Below, in pieces: positions 1 to 9,160 of a stretch of 64,000 bases of DNA. This DNA is from Pseudomonas sp. Q1-7 (GTDB taxonomy: Bacteria; Pseudomonadota; Gammaproteobacteria; Pseudomonadales; Pseudomonadaceae). The translations under genes were made by a program, and so were the position numbers. Each line of letters opens with the position of its first letter. Position 1 is the stretch's first letter. Location of the stretch: contig NZ_CP116304.1 of NCBI RefSeq assembly GCF_028010285.1, forward strand, positions 3,488,501 to 3,552,500, read 5' to 3'. The notes under the pieces are model-generated. The model did no database searches and had not been told where the DNA came from. It saw only the letters and a list, made by a program, of their open reading frames with translations.

Positions 1-1
1 G

Positions 2-1843
2 GACGGCACCCCGTTCTGGAATGACCTGTACATCTCGCCGGTGCTCAACGAGCGCGGCGAACTGACCCACTTCGTCGGCGTGCAGAACGACATCAGCGAG
101 GAGATGCGCTACCAGGACGAGCTGAGCTTCAACGCCAGCCACGACGTGCTCACCGGCCTGCCCAACCGCACCCTGCTGGAAGACCGCCTGCGCCAGAGCT
201 GCCAGATTTCCCGGCGCTACCAGCGCAGCCTGGCGGTGATGTTCATCGACCTGGACGGTTTCAAACCGATCAACGACTCCATGGGCCACCATTTCGGCGA
301 CCAGATTCTCCTCGAAGTGGCACGGCGCATGAGCGCCCAGGTGCGCCCCGGCGACACCGTGGCGCGCATGGGCGGCGACGAGTTCATCGTGCTGCTGCCG
401 GACCTGGCGCGCGAGGAGGACGTGCTGCAGGTAGCCGAACGCCTGCTGGCCGACATCGCCCGGCCCTACCGCGTCGAGGGCATCGACCTGCACATCACCG
501 CGAGCATCGGCATCACCCTCAGCGACGGCCTGCTGGACCAACCCATGCAACTGATCCAGCAGGCCGACCTGGCCATGTACAAGGCCAAGCAGGAAGGTCG
601 CAACAGCTACCAGTGGTTCACCAACGACCTCAACCAGCGCGTCGGCGAACGGGTGGTGCTGCGCAACGAACTGCAGAAAGCCATCGAGAACCGGGATTTC
701 ACCCTCTACTACCAGCCCCAGGTCGACGGCCGCAGCGGTCGCGTGATCGGCCTCGAGGCCCTGCTGCGCTGGGAACACCCGAGCAGGGGCTTCATCTCGC
801 CGGCGCTGTTCGTGCCCATCGCCGAAGACACCGGGCAGATCATCCCGCTCAGCCAGTGGGTGCTGGACACCGCCTGCCGGCAGATCAAGGAACTGTGCGA
901 GCAGGGCATGAGCGGGCCGAGCATGGCGGTGAACATCTCGCCGGTGCACTTCCAGCGCAGCAACTTCGTCGACAGCATCAGCGCCATGCTCAGCAAATAC
1001 GGCCTGGATGCCGACCTGCTGGAGCTGGAAATCACCGAAACCGTGCTGCTGCACAATGCCGAGCGGGCCATCGACACCCTGCACCAGCTCAAGCGCCTGG
1101 GCGTGAAGATCGCCATCGACGATTTCGGCACCGGCTTCTCCAGCCTCAACTACCTCAAGAGCCTGCCCATCGACAAGGTCAAGATCGACCGCTCCTTCGT
1201 CCAGGAGATCATCAGCGACCGCCACGACGCGGCGATCACCCAGGGCATCATCTCCATGGCCCACCACCTGCGCCTGAAGGTGATCGCCGAAGGGGTGGAA
1301 ACCGAGCCGCAGTTCGCCTTCCTGAAGAAGAGCCAGTGCGACGAATTCCAGGGCTACTACTTCGCCAAGCCGATGCCCTTCGCCGAGCTGCAGGACTTCC
1401 TGCGCGCACGCATGCTGACCCTGGAGCCGGGCCAGCCGGCCGGCAAGGAACAGGAGCACGCGCAGACCCTGCTGCTGCTCGACGACGAGGAAAACATCCT
1501 GCGCGCCCTCGGCCGCCTGCTGCGCCGCGACGGCTACAAGATCCTCATGGCCACCCGCGCCCAGGACGCCTTCGAGCTGCTGGCCAAGCACGATGTGCAA
1601 GTGATCCTTTCCGACCAGCGCATGCCGGAGATGAGCGGCACCGAGTTCCTCAGCCGGGTCAAGGACCTCTACCCGGACACCATCCGCATCGTGCTGTCGG
1701 GCTATACCGACCTCAAATCGGTGACCGATGCGATCAACCAGGGCGCCATCTACAAGTTCCTCACCAAGCCCTGGGACGACGAACAGTTGCGCCAGAACAT
1801 CCACCAAGCCTTTCGCGAGTTCAGCACTGCACGCAATAGCTAG
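2..1843 (+). CDS. PAS-GGDEF-EAL-REC cyclic-di-GMP signalling protein (5' end outside window)
   Basis: The reading frame is open from base 2, so the protein starts upstream of the window. The first ~30 visible residues (DGTPFWNDL ... GVQNDISE) are the end of a PAS domain. A GGDEF domain follows with intact GGDEF (bases ~370-385), then an EAL domain with intact EAL (LEALLRW) and the DDFGTG metal-site motif. A C-terminal receiver domain follows (LLLLDDEEN, putative phospho-Asp in ILSDQRMPEMSG, Lys in FLTKPW). Both catalytic signatures are canonical, so it could make or degrade c-di-GMP; tandem proteins of this kind often act mainly in one direction. A C-terminal receiver is less usual than an N-terminal one. 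Confidence in the family is high; the direction of activity is unknown. Confidence 0.95.
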   Translation, partial: DGTPFWNDLYISPVLNERGELTHFVGVQNDISEEMRYQDELSFNASHDVLTGLPNRTLLEDRLRQSCQISRRYQRSLAVMFIDLDGFKPINDSMGHHFGDQILLEVARRMSAQVRPGDTVARMGGDEFIVLLPDLAREEDVLQVAERLLADIARPYRVEGIDLHITASIGITLSDGLLDQPMQLIQQADLAMYKAKQEGRNSYQWFTNDLNQRVGERVVLRNELQKAIENRDFTLYYQPQVDGRSGRVIGLEALLRWEHPSRGFISPALFVPIAEDTGQIIPLSQWVLDTACRQIKELCEQGMSGPSMAVNISPVHFQRSNFVDSISAMLSKYGLDADLLELEITETVLLHNAERAIDTLHQLKRLGVKIAIDDFGTGFSSLNYLKSLPIDKVKIDRSFVQEIISDRHDAAITQGIISMAHHLRLKVIAEGVETEPQFAFLKKSQCDEFQGYYFAKPMPFAELQDFLRARMLTLEPGQPAGKEQEHAQTLLLLDDEENILRALGRLLRRDGYKILMATRAQDAFELLAKHDVQVILSDQRMPEMSGTEFLSRVKDLYPDTIRIVLSGYTDLKSVTDAINQGAIYKFLTKPWDDEQLRQNIHQAFREFSTARNS

Positions 1844-2190
1844 ATCTCGCTTTTGGTTCTTTTTATTGATTGGCAGAGGCACATAGCCATTAACCTATCA
1901 GCCGCCCCAGGCGATTCTAGTAGAGGAGAGGCATATCGACTAAAAAACAGCATTATCTGAGCTATTTCGCTCATGCTTCGTAAAGCTGCTCAGCCACCGT
2001 AATCGGAATCAGTGTCACCGACTCCCGCTAATGGGAGTCCCTTTTTATACCGGTCGGGCCATGTACCTACGGGGGCATTTAAAAGTGCCCGTTCGAGGGC
2101 ATATGATTGAGATAGGGAGCCCACATACAAGCTACAGCGCCGCCACGGTGACACCAAGCCGGATGCGGTCAGCAGACCGGGAGGCGTTAC
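1844..2190. other. Intergenic region
   Basis: No gene is seen. It is more AT-rich than its neighbours at 1850-1990. It holds a terminator-like hairpin at 2020-2046 and a second small inverted repeat around 2072-2088 (GGGCA / TGCCC) that could belong to the promoter or leader of the downstream oxygenase gene. Confidence 0.5.
2020..2046 (+). terminator. Rho-independent terminator
   Basis: Perfect 7-bp stem GACTCCC / GGGAGTC with a 6-nt loop, followed by CCTTTTTAT. It lies 177 bp after the GGDEF-EAL stop codon, on the same strand. Confidence 0.7.
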
Positions 2191-3012
2191 TTGAAGTGCA
2201 CAACTGATATGCCCGCTAGCGTCATTACGACACTCACCTATCTGGTCAAGCACGATGCGAAGCCCTATGTGCATACCGAGGCTCTGACCGGTGACAGCGA
2301 ACCGCACTACTTTGCCGAGCAGGAGGAGCGCGAGGTCACGATACACAACGGTCGTCCGTTGGCAGACAGCCTTTCTCTGGACAAGCAGGGCTTTGAATTC
2401 CATCGCCGGGATACGCTGGTCGCCGACCTCTACGACGATACCTCGGTGGCAAACCTCTACTATGACGAGGTCAAGGCCTTGATAATGGAGCTGACGGGCG
2501 CGAGCCGGGTCGTCGTCTTCGACCACACCAGGCGCAGCGACGCCGAGCGGCGGGATATTCGTGGGCCAGCCAGCCGTGTGCATAATGACTACACCGAGTG
2601 CTCGGGGCCTGAGCGTATCCGCGACGTGCTGGGCGGGGATCAGGCCGCCGCACTGGCAGCGATGCCAGTGGCTCAGATCAACCTCTGGCGCCCGATGAGC
2701 GGGCCCGTCAAGCGCTCGCCGCTGGCCGTGCTGGACGCCTCGACGCTCGACCCCAATGACCTGCTGGCCACCGACATGGTCTATCCGGATCGGATCGGTG
2801 AGATCTACCACCTGGCCTACAATCCGCACCAGCGCTGGTACTATTTTCCGGACATGCGCCGTGACGAAGTCTTGCTGATCAAGGGGTATGACTCGCGTCA
2901 CGACGGCCGTGCCCGCTTCACCCCCCACACCGCCTTCCAGGACCCCAATACGCCGCCGGGAGCCCCGCCGCGCGAGAGTATCGAGGTTCGCACCCTGGCC
3001 TTCTTTGACTAG
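2191..3012 (+). CDS. CmcJ/AsaB-like 2-oxoglutarate/Fe(II)-type oxygenase family protein
   Basis: This 273-residue protein resembles the CmcJ/NvfI/AsaB family, which is often misannotated as methyltransferase. Visible family features are an HxD pair (SRVHNDY), the NLWRP segment, a WYYFPDM segment, and a distal His and Arg in the RARFTPHTAF region that would complete a 2-His-1-carboxylate site. The start is taken as TTG 2191 because GGGAGG lies 6 nt upstream; an ATG at 2209 (MPASVITTL) fits homologue starts better but has no correctly spaced ribosome site. The gene stands alone. The substrate is unknown; relatives act on secondary metabolites or cyclised small molecules. Confidence 0.75.
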   Translation: MKCTTDMPASVITTLTYLVKHDAKPYVHTEALTGDSEPHYFAEQEEREVTIHNGRPLADSLSLDKQGFEFHRRDTLVADLYDDTSVANLYYDEVKALIMELTGASRVVVFDHTRRSDAERRDIRGPASRVHNDYTECSGPERIRDVLGGDQAAALAAMPVAQINLWRPMSGPVKRSPLAVLDASTLDPNDLLATDMVYPDRIGEIYHLAYNPHQRWYYFPDMRRDEVLLIKGYDSRHDGRARFTPHTAFQDPNTPPGAPPRESIEVRTLAFFD

Positions 3013-3171
3013 GTACTGGTCACCTGGCGTGGATCTCCCTGGGCGGTACTTGACCCCCTCCTCCGCGCTTTACCAGGGATCGGCCGCCCCTCGTCGGTAG
3101 GGATTGACCCAGGTGCCGACGACGGCTGTCAGCGGGTCGTAGCTATCCAGCACCATGCCGCCTCATGTTGG
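3013..3171. other. Intergenic junction, no gene recognised
   Basis: It contains only a possible 28-codon minus-strand reading frame (ending near 3075) that I do not recognise. It abuts a truncated gene copy and an IS, so it is probably a recombination scar. Confidence 0.3.
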
Positions 3172-3299
3172 GACTTCTTGCGAACAGCATTCCACCCCGA
3201 TTTGCCGGAGGGAACCTCAGTAATCTCACCACCCTTCGAGAGGAAAGATTCGATCTGCTCGTTCAGTACAGATTGCGCTCGGCTTGCCGGTGCGTCGGA
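3172..3299 (-). pseudogene. Truncated copy of the small SutA-like gene at 21082-21252
   Basis: Read on the minus strand, this segment encodes SDAPASRAQ ... GWNAVRKKSQ, nearly identical to residues 2-45 of the intact 56-residue protein at 21082. The start codon is missing because the left end of the IS3 element abuts codon 2 exactly. The 3' end is replaced by unrelated sequence (HEAAWCW). It is therefore broken at both ends. It shows that this locus once held a second copy of the gene and that the IS junction is not the original insertion site on both sides. Confidence 0.8.
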
Positions 3300-3369
3300 T
3301 GAACGAGCCCCTTGAAACACAGGACACCGTTTCCCCCTTACCATAAGGGATAGGCAAACGACTGTGTTT

Positions 3370-3756
3370 ATGACTACCAGCAAAGACAAATCCATCGAAG
3401 TACTCGGCCAGGAGCGGCGTCGCCGCTGGAGCGTCGAGGAGAAACTGGCCATGGTGCGCGAGAGTCTGGAGCCCGGGCAAAGCGTTTCGGTGGTGGCCCG
3501 GCGCAACGGCATCAATCCCAACCAACTGTTCTACTGGCGCAAGCTTTACCAGGACGGCAGCCTGTCGGCGGTCAGTGCCGGTGAAGCGGTGGTGCCCGCT
3601 TCCGAGTTGGCCGATGCCCTCAAGCAGATCCGCGAACTGCAACGGATGCTGGGCAAGAAGACCATGGAGGCCGAGATCCTCAAGGAAGCGGTGGAGATCG
3701 CCCGCTCGCGAAAATGGATTGCGCACTCACCCTTGTTGCCGGGGGACGACCAGTGA
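3370..3756 (+). CDS. IS3-family transposase OrfA (copy 1)
   Basis: This 128-residue protein has an N-terminal helix-turn-helix ([17 protein letters not shown] ... [18 protein letters not shown]) and a C-terminal leucine-zipper-like coiled coil ([25 protein letters not shown]) used for multimerisation. ATG 3370 is preferred over the in-frame GTG 3364. OrfA overlaps orfB, which is in the -1 frame. IS3 elements make the active OrfAB transposase by -1 frameshifting, and a GAAAATG stretch lies in the overlap. OrfA looks intact, but its orfB partner has a stop. Confidence 0.9.
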   Translation: MTTSKDKSIEVLGQERRRRWSVEEKLAMVRESLEPGQSVSVVARRNGINPNQLFYWRKLYQDGSLSAVSAGEAVVPASELADALKQIRELQRMLGKKTMEAEILKEAVEIARSRKWIAHSPLLPGDDQ

Positions 3757-4592
3757 AAGCGGTCAGTGAGAGTCTCGGTGTGGCGCGCTCGCAATTGTCG
3801 GCTCGACTCAAACAGCCCGCTCCGAAGTCGCAGCCGCGTCGCCGCCGGACGCTCAACGATGCGGCCCTGGTCGAGCAGATCAAGCAGGCCGTCGGGGCGT
3901 TGCCCAGCTATGGCTATCGCCGGGTCTGGGGCCTGTTGCGTCGACAGCATGAGCAGCAGGCTCAGCCACCGGTCAACGTGAAGCGGGTGTACCGCGTCAT
4001 GTGAGACCACGATTTGTTGCTGGAGCGCCGGCGCAAGCAGCCGGGGGTGGCGCGGCGTCACGAAGGTCGCGTCGCCGTGGACACGAGCAACACCCGCTGG
4101 TGTTCGGATGGCTTCGAGTTCCACTGCGAGGACGGCGACAAACTGCGCGTGACCTTCGCTCTGGACTGCTGCGACCGCGAGGCCATCAGTTGGGTGGCCA
4201 GCCCAAACGGCTACAGTGGCGACGATGTCCGCGACGTGATGCTGGAAGCTATCGAGCAACGCTTTGGTGATGAGCTACCGACATCGCCGGTGCAGTGGCT
4301 GAGCGATAACGGTTCGGCCTATACCACCGAACAGACCCGGGCCTTTGCTCGGCAAATCGGCCTGCTGCCGCTGACCACCCCGGTGTGCAGCCCGCAGAGC
4401 AACGGTATGGCGGAAAGCTTCGTGAAGACCATGAAGCGCGACTACATCCGCCACATGCCCAAGCCGGATCGCGCGACGGCACTGCGCAACCTGGCCATCG
4501 CCTTCGAGCATTACAATGAGGAACATCCGCACAGCGCTCTGAAATACCGCTCACCTCGGGAGCTCAGGCGCTTGGCTGAGGTATCAACTTAA
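3714..4592 (+). pseudogene. IS3-family transposase OrfB (copy 1), in-frame stop
   Basis: This rve-type DDE integrase has visible catalytic positions: first Asp in AVDTSNTRW, second in LSDNGSAY, Glu in NGMAESFVK. The frame is continuous except for TGA at 4002-4004, where copy 2 has CGT (Arg after YRVM). Two bases of that codon differ. The C-terminal catalytic half (4014-4592) could only be made by reinitiation or readthrough, so the copy is probably unable to transpose by itself. It could still be mobilised by the intact copy 2 about 48 kb away. Confidence 0.9.
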
Positions 4593-4629
4593 CGGGGTGC
4601 CGGTGTCCGGTTTGATGGGGGCGAGTCCA

Positions 4630-6290
4630 AGCTTGTAGCCCCTCCAACTTACCGGCAGCACCGGCTTGAAGCACAGGCTAGGGCCTTCGCGTTGCACGCC
4701 CAGCAGTGATTCGAGGATGACGCGGTACATCCAGCCGGCCGCGCCGGTATACCAACTCCACCCGCCACGGCCCTCATGCGGGGCCATCGCGTAGACATCG
4801 GCCGCCAACACATAGCGCTCGACCTTGTAGGTTTCTATGGTGGCGGCGAGGCCATGGCTGACCGGATTGATCATGTCGAGCAGCTGCCAGGCCCGAGCGC
4901 TGTCGCCCATTTCGGCGAAGGCCATACTCGCCCAGACCGCGGCATGGGTGTATTGGCCACCATTTTTGCGCACGCCGGGGACATAGCCCTTGATGTAGCC
5001 CGGGTCGGGCAACGAGCGGTCGAAGGGCGGTGCAAGCAGCAGGATCAGGCGGGAATCTCGGCGCACCAAGTGCTCGAGCAGAGAGCCCATTGCCTGGCGC
5101 CGCCGCTGGTATGGGGCTACGCCCGATAGCACCAGCCAGCTCTGGGCAATGGAGTCGATTTGGCATTCGTCGTTGGAGGCCGAGCCCAGGGGGCCATCGT
5201 TGAAGTAGGCTCGTCGATACCAGGCACCACCCCAGCCGTGGTGCTCCAGGTTTGCGCATAGTTCCGCGGCCTGTGCGTTGCTGCGTGCGGAAAAGGCGAC
5301 ATCGCCATGATCCCGTGCAATGTCCGCGAACTGCTCCAGCACCGCGTGCTGGAAGAAGCCTAGCCAGACACTTTCACCCTGACCCAGGGCGCCGATCCGA
5401 TTCATGCCGTCATTCCAGTCGCCGCTGCCTATCAGCGGCAGGCCGTGGGCGCCGCGCGCCATCCCGCGCTCCAGGGCGCGCAGGCAATGCTGGTAGAGGC
5501 TTTCCCGTAGCGTCGGGCGTTCCGGCAGGTCGTAGTAGGACTCTTCGAGCGGGTTCAGTTCGCGCCCTTCGAGGTAACCCACCTGTTCGTCGAGCACGGC
5601 CGTGTCGCCGGTCAGCCGCACATAACGGCTGACGGCCAGGGGCAGCCACAGGTAGTCGTCCGAGCAGTGCGTGCGTACGCCTCGGTCGAGAGGCGGGTGC
5701 CACCAGTGCTGTACATCGCCTTGCACGAACTGATGGGCCGCGCACAGCTACAGGTGCTAGCGTGCGCTTTGCGGGGTCGCATGCAACATAACCATGCTAT
5801 CCTGCAACTGGTCACGGAAGCCGTAGGCGCCGCCAGACTGGTAGAAACCGCTGTGGGCCAGGAAGCGCGAGGCAATGACCTGGTACAGCAGCCAGCCGTT
5901 GAGCATCAGATTCACCGCGGGGCTCCGCCGTTTCCACGCGCACTTGGCCCAGGGTTTCGCGCCAGTGCTCACGTACGGTCTGCAAGGCTGCCACGTAGAC
6001 CCAAAGTTCGCATTCGATTCCTTCTTCGCGATGCTCGAAGCAGCTGCAGCCAAAGCCATAGCATATCACGTACGGGCTGTTGCCGCACCTTGGCAAGGGG
6101 GTGGCTGACCAGTAGTGACCGGTCTCCTCGTCGCGCAGGTAAAGGGTCTCGCCACTGGCGTCACGGACCGCATCGTTGTGCCAGGGCGTCAGGCGGAATT
6201 CGTGGGCGTTCAGGTTCCAGGTGTAGGCGCTTCCGCTTTCCGAAATCACGGTGCCGAACTGCGGGATTCTACCCCATTTCCACAGGCGGC
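4630..6290 (-). pseudogene. ndvB: Cyclic beta-1,2-glucan synthase (NdvB-like, GH94 part), heavily degraded
   Basis: Minus-strand fragments match the glucan phosphorylase-like half of NdvB, a very large membrane enzyme that makes and sizes periplasmic cyclic glucans. Recognisable blocks in order are [76 protein letters not shown], and [10 protein letters not shown] with the GH94 catalytic Asp. Lesions seen: the N-terminal glycosyltransferase part is absent; about 200 residues are missing between ELWVYVA and REHW; a frameshift lies near 5930-5960; TAG stops lie at 5757-5759 and 5748-5750; and the C-terminus is cut by the IS at 4629. A small second fragment is at 8413-8481. Confidence 0.85.
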
Positions 6291-6362
6291 ATGCGCGTAT
6301 ATGGTGCGATGAATTGCCGCCACTAGCCTCAGGCGCACGGAGCAGTATTCCTCGGCAGGTAA

Positions 6363-6376
6363 GTGCGATAGCGCAC
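6363..6376. promoter_or_regulatory. GTGCG-N4-CGCAC palindrome upstream of the BON-domain gene
   Basis: This operator-like inverted repeat is followed by CGACAGG. The same palindrome and following bases occur at 9161-9174, and sequence similarity between the two sites continues for roughly 40 bp. The rest of 6291-6517 shows no gene. Confidence 0.35.
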
Positions 6377-6517
6377 CGACAGGGAGTTTGCTGGCTGCGA
6401 CAGTGCAGGCGCTACGACTGCCCTTTGCGGTCAACATGAGTAAGCGGCCGAATCGAGCGGACCAGTCGTACTGGCTTCCCAGTTCGTTTGAATCCCTTTC
6501 CTGAATGGTGAAACCAA

Positions 6518-7342
6518 ATGCATGGACAATTCTGCAAGCTGATCCTCGCAGCCAGTATCGCCATGGCGATGGGCAATGTGGCTGCCTCAGAGTCGCAGAG
6601 CAACACCGACACTCGCCAAGAAACCCAGATCTGGACGACTTATGCGCTGAGTCCCGATCTGCGGGCCAACGATCTCAAGGTATTGGTAAAAAACGGAAAG
6701 GCCACCCTGAGCGGCGTCGTCGCGGATGAGGTCCACAAAGAACTGGCCACAGACATCGCGCTGGCTGTCAGCGGAGTCGACTTGGTGGACAACCAGATAG
6801 TGGTTATGTCCGACTACGTCCCGTCAGAGCCGAAGCCGGGTATGGACCGGAGCTATGGGGTCATGGTTGACGATGCCTCGATCACCGCCGCGATCAGGTC
6901 GAAGCTGCGATGGAGCAAACAAGCCGATGGCATGACCACGAGCGTTAAGACCCGCTCGGGCAGGGTAACGCTGACCGGCAATGCCGATAGCCAGACAGAC
7001 AAGCAAATTGCCGGTCGTCTGGCCTCGAACACCGATGGTGTGTTGGTGGTGGACAACCAACTCGTGGTCGATGCCCTGAAGCCGGCGCCTGTCGAGGCCG
7101 CCAAGGGTGCCGTGGAGCAGGCGCAGGACGATGTCGCCGATGGCTGGATCACGACCAAGGTGAAGTCCACATTAATGTACTCGAGCAACGTCAGCGGTTC
7201 CGCTATCTCAGTGAGCACCAACGGCGGCATCGTTACCCTGAGTGGTCTCGTCGCCAATGGTGTCGAGCGAGACTTGGCAATCGAACTGGCGCAGAACGTG
7301 CATGGTGTGAAGAGCGTCCGCTCAAGCGAACTTCGCTATTGA
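6518..7342 (+). CDS. Exported protein with three BON domains (OsmY-like)
   Basis: This 274-residue protein begins with a typical signal peptide (residues ~1-23, MHGQFCKLILAASIAMAMGN, cleavage after VAA). Three BON repeats follow at about residues 40-95, 118-178 and 205-270, each with the GxVTLSG/GKATLSG core and a V-x-VDNQ or V-KSVRS edge. BON domains bind phospholipid surfaces, and OsmY-type proteins act in the periplasm in envelope stress. Ribosome-site match is weak (GGTGAAACC). It is a single gene; a minus-strand terminator lies downstream. The function in this organism is not established. Confidence 0.85.
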   Translation: MHGQFCKLILAASIAMAMGNVAASESQSNTDTRQETQIWTTYALSPDLRANDLKVLVKNGKATLSGVVADEVHKELATDIALAVSGVDLVDNQIVVMSDYVPSEPKPGMDRSYGVMVDDASITAAIRSKLRWSKQADGMTTSVKTRSGRVTLTGNADSQTDKQIAGRLASNTDGVLVVDNQLVVDALKPAPVEAAKGAVEQAQDDVADGWITTKVKSTLMYSSNVSGSAISVSTNGGIVTLSGLVANGVERDLAIELAQNVHGVKSVRSSELRY

Positions 7343-7383
7343 TACGACGGCCCTACGCCGAGCACGTCGTTGAATCCAATCTT

Positions 7384-7405
7384 AAAAAAGCCCGCACGGG
7401 CGGGC
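7384..7405 (-). terminator. Rho-independent terminator for the minus-strand small gene
   Basis: Read on the minus strand: a GC-rich hairpin (GCCCGCCCGTGCGGGC) followed by TTTTTT. It lies just past the stop of the 7428-7637 gene and can also sit at the end of the BON gene. Confidence 0.75.
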
Positions 7406-7427
7406 TGTGGAAGCGTGGCCTCGGCAG

Positions 7428-7637
7428 CTATGAGTCAGCCATAAGGTCCACAATGGCCGCGCTGATGAAGTCGGCGTTGGCCTCTAAGGTTGCCAGGCGA
7501 CGACAGATCAGCTCTGAGGTGTTAGGAGAGCCGCATTTGTCGATCCAGATCGCGATTTCCGCAAGCGCGGCACCCAACATGATCTGATTCATGTGGATGC
7601 GATGGATAAGCAGCGGAAGAGCGACAGGATTGGTCAT
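7428..7637 (-). CDS. Small protein of unknown function
   Basis: A 69-residue protein beginning MTNPVALPLL. The start is chosen at ATG 7637 because GGGGA lies 5-6 nt upstream on the minus strand; the frame could extend further upstream, but the longer form lacks a ribosome site. It is mostly helical in character with a few Cys residues and has no recognised domain. A good terminator follows it, and a second small minus-strand gene lies 42 bp upstream, so the two may form an operon. Confidence 0.55.
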   Translation of the reverse strand: MTNPVALPLLIHRIHMNQIMLGAALAEIAIWIDKCGSPNTSELICRRLATLEANADFISAAIVDLMADS

Positions 7638-7678
7638 GGTGTCCCCGTTGCGGCACCCGTGGTGGGCGCTGTTGTCGA

Positions 7679-7921
7679 TCAGCACTCCGGCGAACTGAAC
7701 ACCGGCGTATCGCGAGCGTCGAAGCCCAGGATCTTGCTCAACGCACATTCAGCCGCGGTAATTGCTTCCGAGAGGCGAGCAAAAGAGATGCCGTCATAGA
7801 CCAGGTGAAAGTGCAGCTCTGTACCTCGGCCTCGCGGCTTAATCGCGACGAATGCCAGAGCGTGGTCACCATTCATCTGTGCTTGGCTCCATGCAACGTG
7901 CCCGGGGAAGTCTCGTTTCAT
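7679..7921 (-). CDS. Small protein of unknown function, paralogue of 18867-19112
   Basis: An 80-residue protein, MKRDFPGHVAWS ... FSSPEC. It is about half identical to the 81-residue product of 18867-19112, sharing AFVAI, HLVYD, LSEA, CALSKIL/LALSKIL and the C-terminal FSSPEC. The start at 7921 is supported by GAGGAC 3 nt upstream. The conserved aromatic/His pattern and terminal Cys suggest a folded domain, but I do not recognise the family. The upstream regions of the two paralogues are also similar (7960-8025 and 19130-19200), so the whole gene with its promoter has been duplicated. Confidence 0.65.
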   Translation of the reverse strand: MKRDFPGHVAWSQAQMNGDHALAFVAIKPRGRGTELHFHLVYDGISFARLSEAITAAECALSKILGFDARDTPVFSSPEC

Positions 7922-7949
7922 AATGTCCTCGGCCTGAGCGTGACGATGG

Positions 7950-8025
7950 TTAGAATTCCACTATCTACCCTCTGACTCGCAATTGCTTGCCTTTATTGGT
8001 AAACCGGACCAAGGGTTACCGCTAG
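7950..8025 (-). promoter_or_regulatory. Upstream region shared by the two small paralogues
   Basis: Blocks such as GGTCCGG, AATAAAGG and GGGTAGATAGTGGAAT (minus strand) recur in the same order upstream of the paralogue at 19112. Conservation of non-coding sequence suggests a common promoter or operator. The sigma factor is not clear. Confidence 0.35.
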
Positions 8026-8486
8026 CCAGCCGCTTCGGGGGGCAAGGCTCGGGGCCGGTGAGGAAGTGGGTACTCCGGCGTTCGGCAAGAGTTCTATCCA
8101 CCGGACTGCCTGTCTGGTCTGTCCCCGGAAATGGTGGATGGACCAACCGCAACAGGATTAGGCAGTAACTCAGGTCACCTGACCTGCGAGGGCGTGTGAT
8201 CACACCAGCTTCTGCCAAACCTCGACATTGGCCAGACTCTCCTGGCTGGCGTGCTTCGGCTAGCGATGGATCGGACTGAGTTGATAGATACTGCTTGCTT
8301 CGGAGACCGCGCCATGGCGGATGCCCGTGAGCATGTCGGCCGTATGCGTACGATGGCGCACAGACCGCCTTTGGCCAGTGCCTCCAAACCGGTTTCGGCG
8401 AAATACGCCTGTTCGTCGAGCACGGCCGTGTCGCCAGACAGCCGCACATAACGGCTGACGGCCAGGGGCAGCCACAGGTAGGGGGA
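8026..8486. other. Gene-poor stretch with an ndvB fragment at 8413-8481
   Basis: On the minus strand, 8413-8481 encodes [25 protein letters not shown], nearly identical to part of the ndvB remnant at 5592-5661. The reading frame then diverges into unrecognised sequence. Nothing else supported is seen here. It looks like a recombination or duplication scar. Confidence 0.6.
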
Positions 8487-8783
8487 TCAGCGCTTGGAAG
8501 CCTCGACGGAGCTGAGGTCGTTGAGTTCGTCATCGCCGCGTGGGGTGATGGAACGATCAAAACGCTTGGGCGCGTGCATTTCTTGTCGCAGAGGTTGTTC
8601 GGCTGGGGATTTCGATCCGGATTGTTGTACCCGCAGCAGTTCGCATCGTTTCTTGATGATCACGTCGACCCTGTCGAGGAAGTGATAAAGGGCGCGTGTT
8701 CCTAGTTTTCCTGTGAGGCTATCTGGTTCCTCTGCGGCGGTATCGAAAGTGTCGGGACTGTGGCTATCGGCTTCGTCGGTCAT
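8487..8783 (-). CDS. Hypothetical protein
   Basis: A 98-residue frame, MTDEADSHSPD ... SSVEASKR. The N-terminus is acidic and the middle is basic (DRVDVIIKKRCELLRVQQSG). It has no recognised domain, and its ribosome site is poor. Composition is consistent with a small regulatory or island gene, but coding status is uncertain. Confidence 0.4.
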   Translation of the reverse strand: MTDEADSHSPDTFDTAAEEPDSLTGKLGTRALYHFLDRVDVIIKKRCELLRVQQSGSKSPAEQPLRQEMHAPKRFDRSITPRGDDELNDLSSVEASKR

Positions 8784-8966
8784 GTCGGCTCATTGCAGGA
8801 ATGCGAATTTGCGTGCTGTGAGTAGGCTGACAGGCTAGTCGCGCGCGGTCGGTGCGTTGGAGCACTTAGCCATCTGTGGGGCGGCGCACCGAGATGGCGC
8901 TGAGGACCGGCAATGATCGATGGAAGGCGCCGCATCCCGCAGATGCCTTCTCTATCAGAGGTCGTC

Positions 8967-9137
8967 ATGCACACCTACATCGACCCCAACCTGCGTCGAA
9001 AACCTGGCAAGCGTCCCTCTCGACGGCCGCCTACGTTGAAAACGCCCGGCCAGCTTCTACTCGACCATTTCGACGAGGCGAACGACGCGGCACGCGTACC
9101 CAAGAGCGACCAGCTGCCGCAAGGGCCCAAAACATGA
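8967..9137 (+). CDS. Small basic hypothetical protein
   Basis: A 56-residue frame starting MHTYIDPNLRRKPGKRPSRR. ATG 8967 has GAGGTC 4 nt upstream. It is basic at the N-terminus and more acidic later (DHFDEANDAARV). No family is recognised. It sits in a run of short island genes. Confidence 0.4.
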   Translation: MHTYIDPNLRRKPGKRPSRRPPTLKTPGQLLLDHFDEANDAARVPKSDQLPQGPKT

Positions 9138-9160
9138 GCCTTGCACGCGGTCAGGCATGA

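Larger units (their letters stand above)
3300..4629 (+). mobile_element. IS3-family insertion sequence, copy 1 (orfB broken)
   Basis: Boundaries come from comparison with copy 2 at 52191-53520. The left end starts TGAACGAGCCCC and the right end finishes GGGGGCGAGTCCA. These are imperfect inverted repeats with the TG...CA ends typical of the IS3 family, and both share an inner GGACACCG / CGGTGTCC block. Flanks are GTCGGA on the left and AGCTTG on the right, with no target duplication. The two sides therefore probably come from different events (deletion or recombination between IS copies). It truncates the SutA-like copy on the left and the ndvB-like gene on the right. Confidence 0.9.

Noticed and set aside
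2..1840. Long alternative frames within the GGDEF-EAL gene
   Set aside because: Arg/Ala/Pro-rich shadows caused by high GC at codon third positions; the domain-bearing frame is certain.
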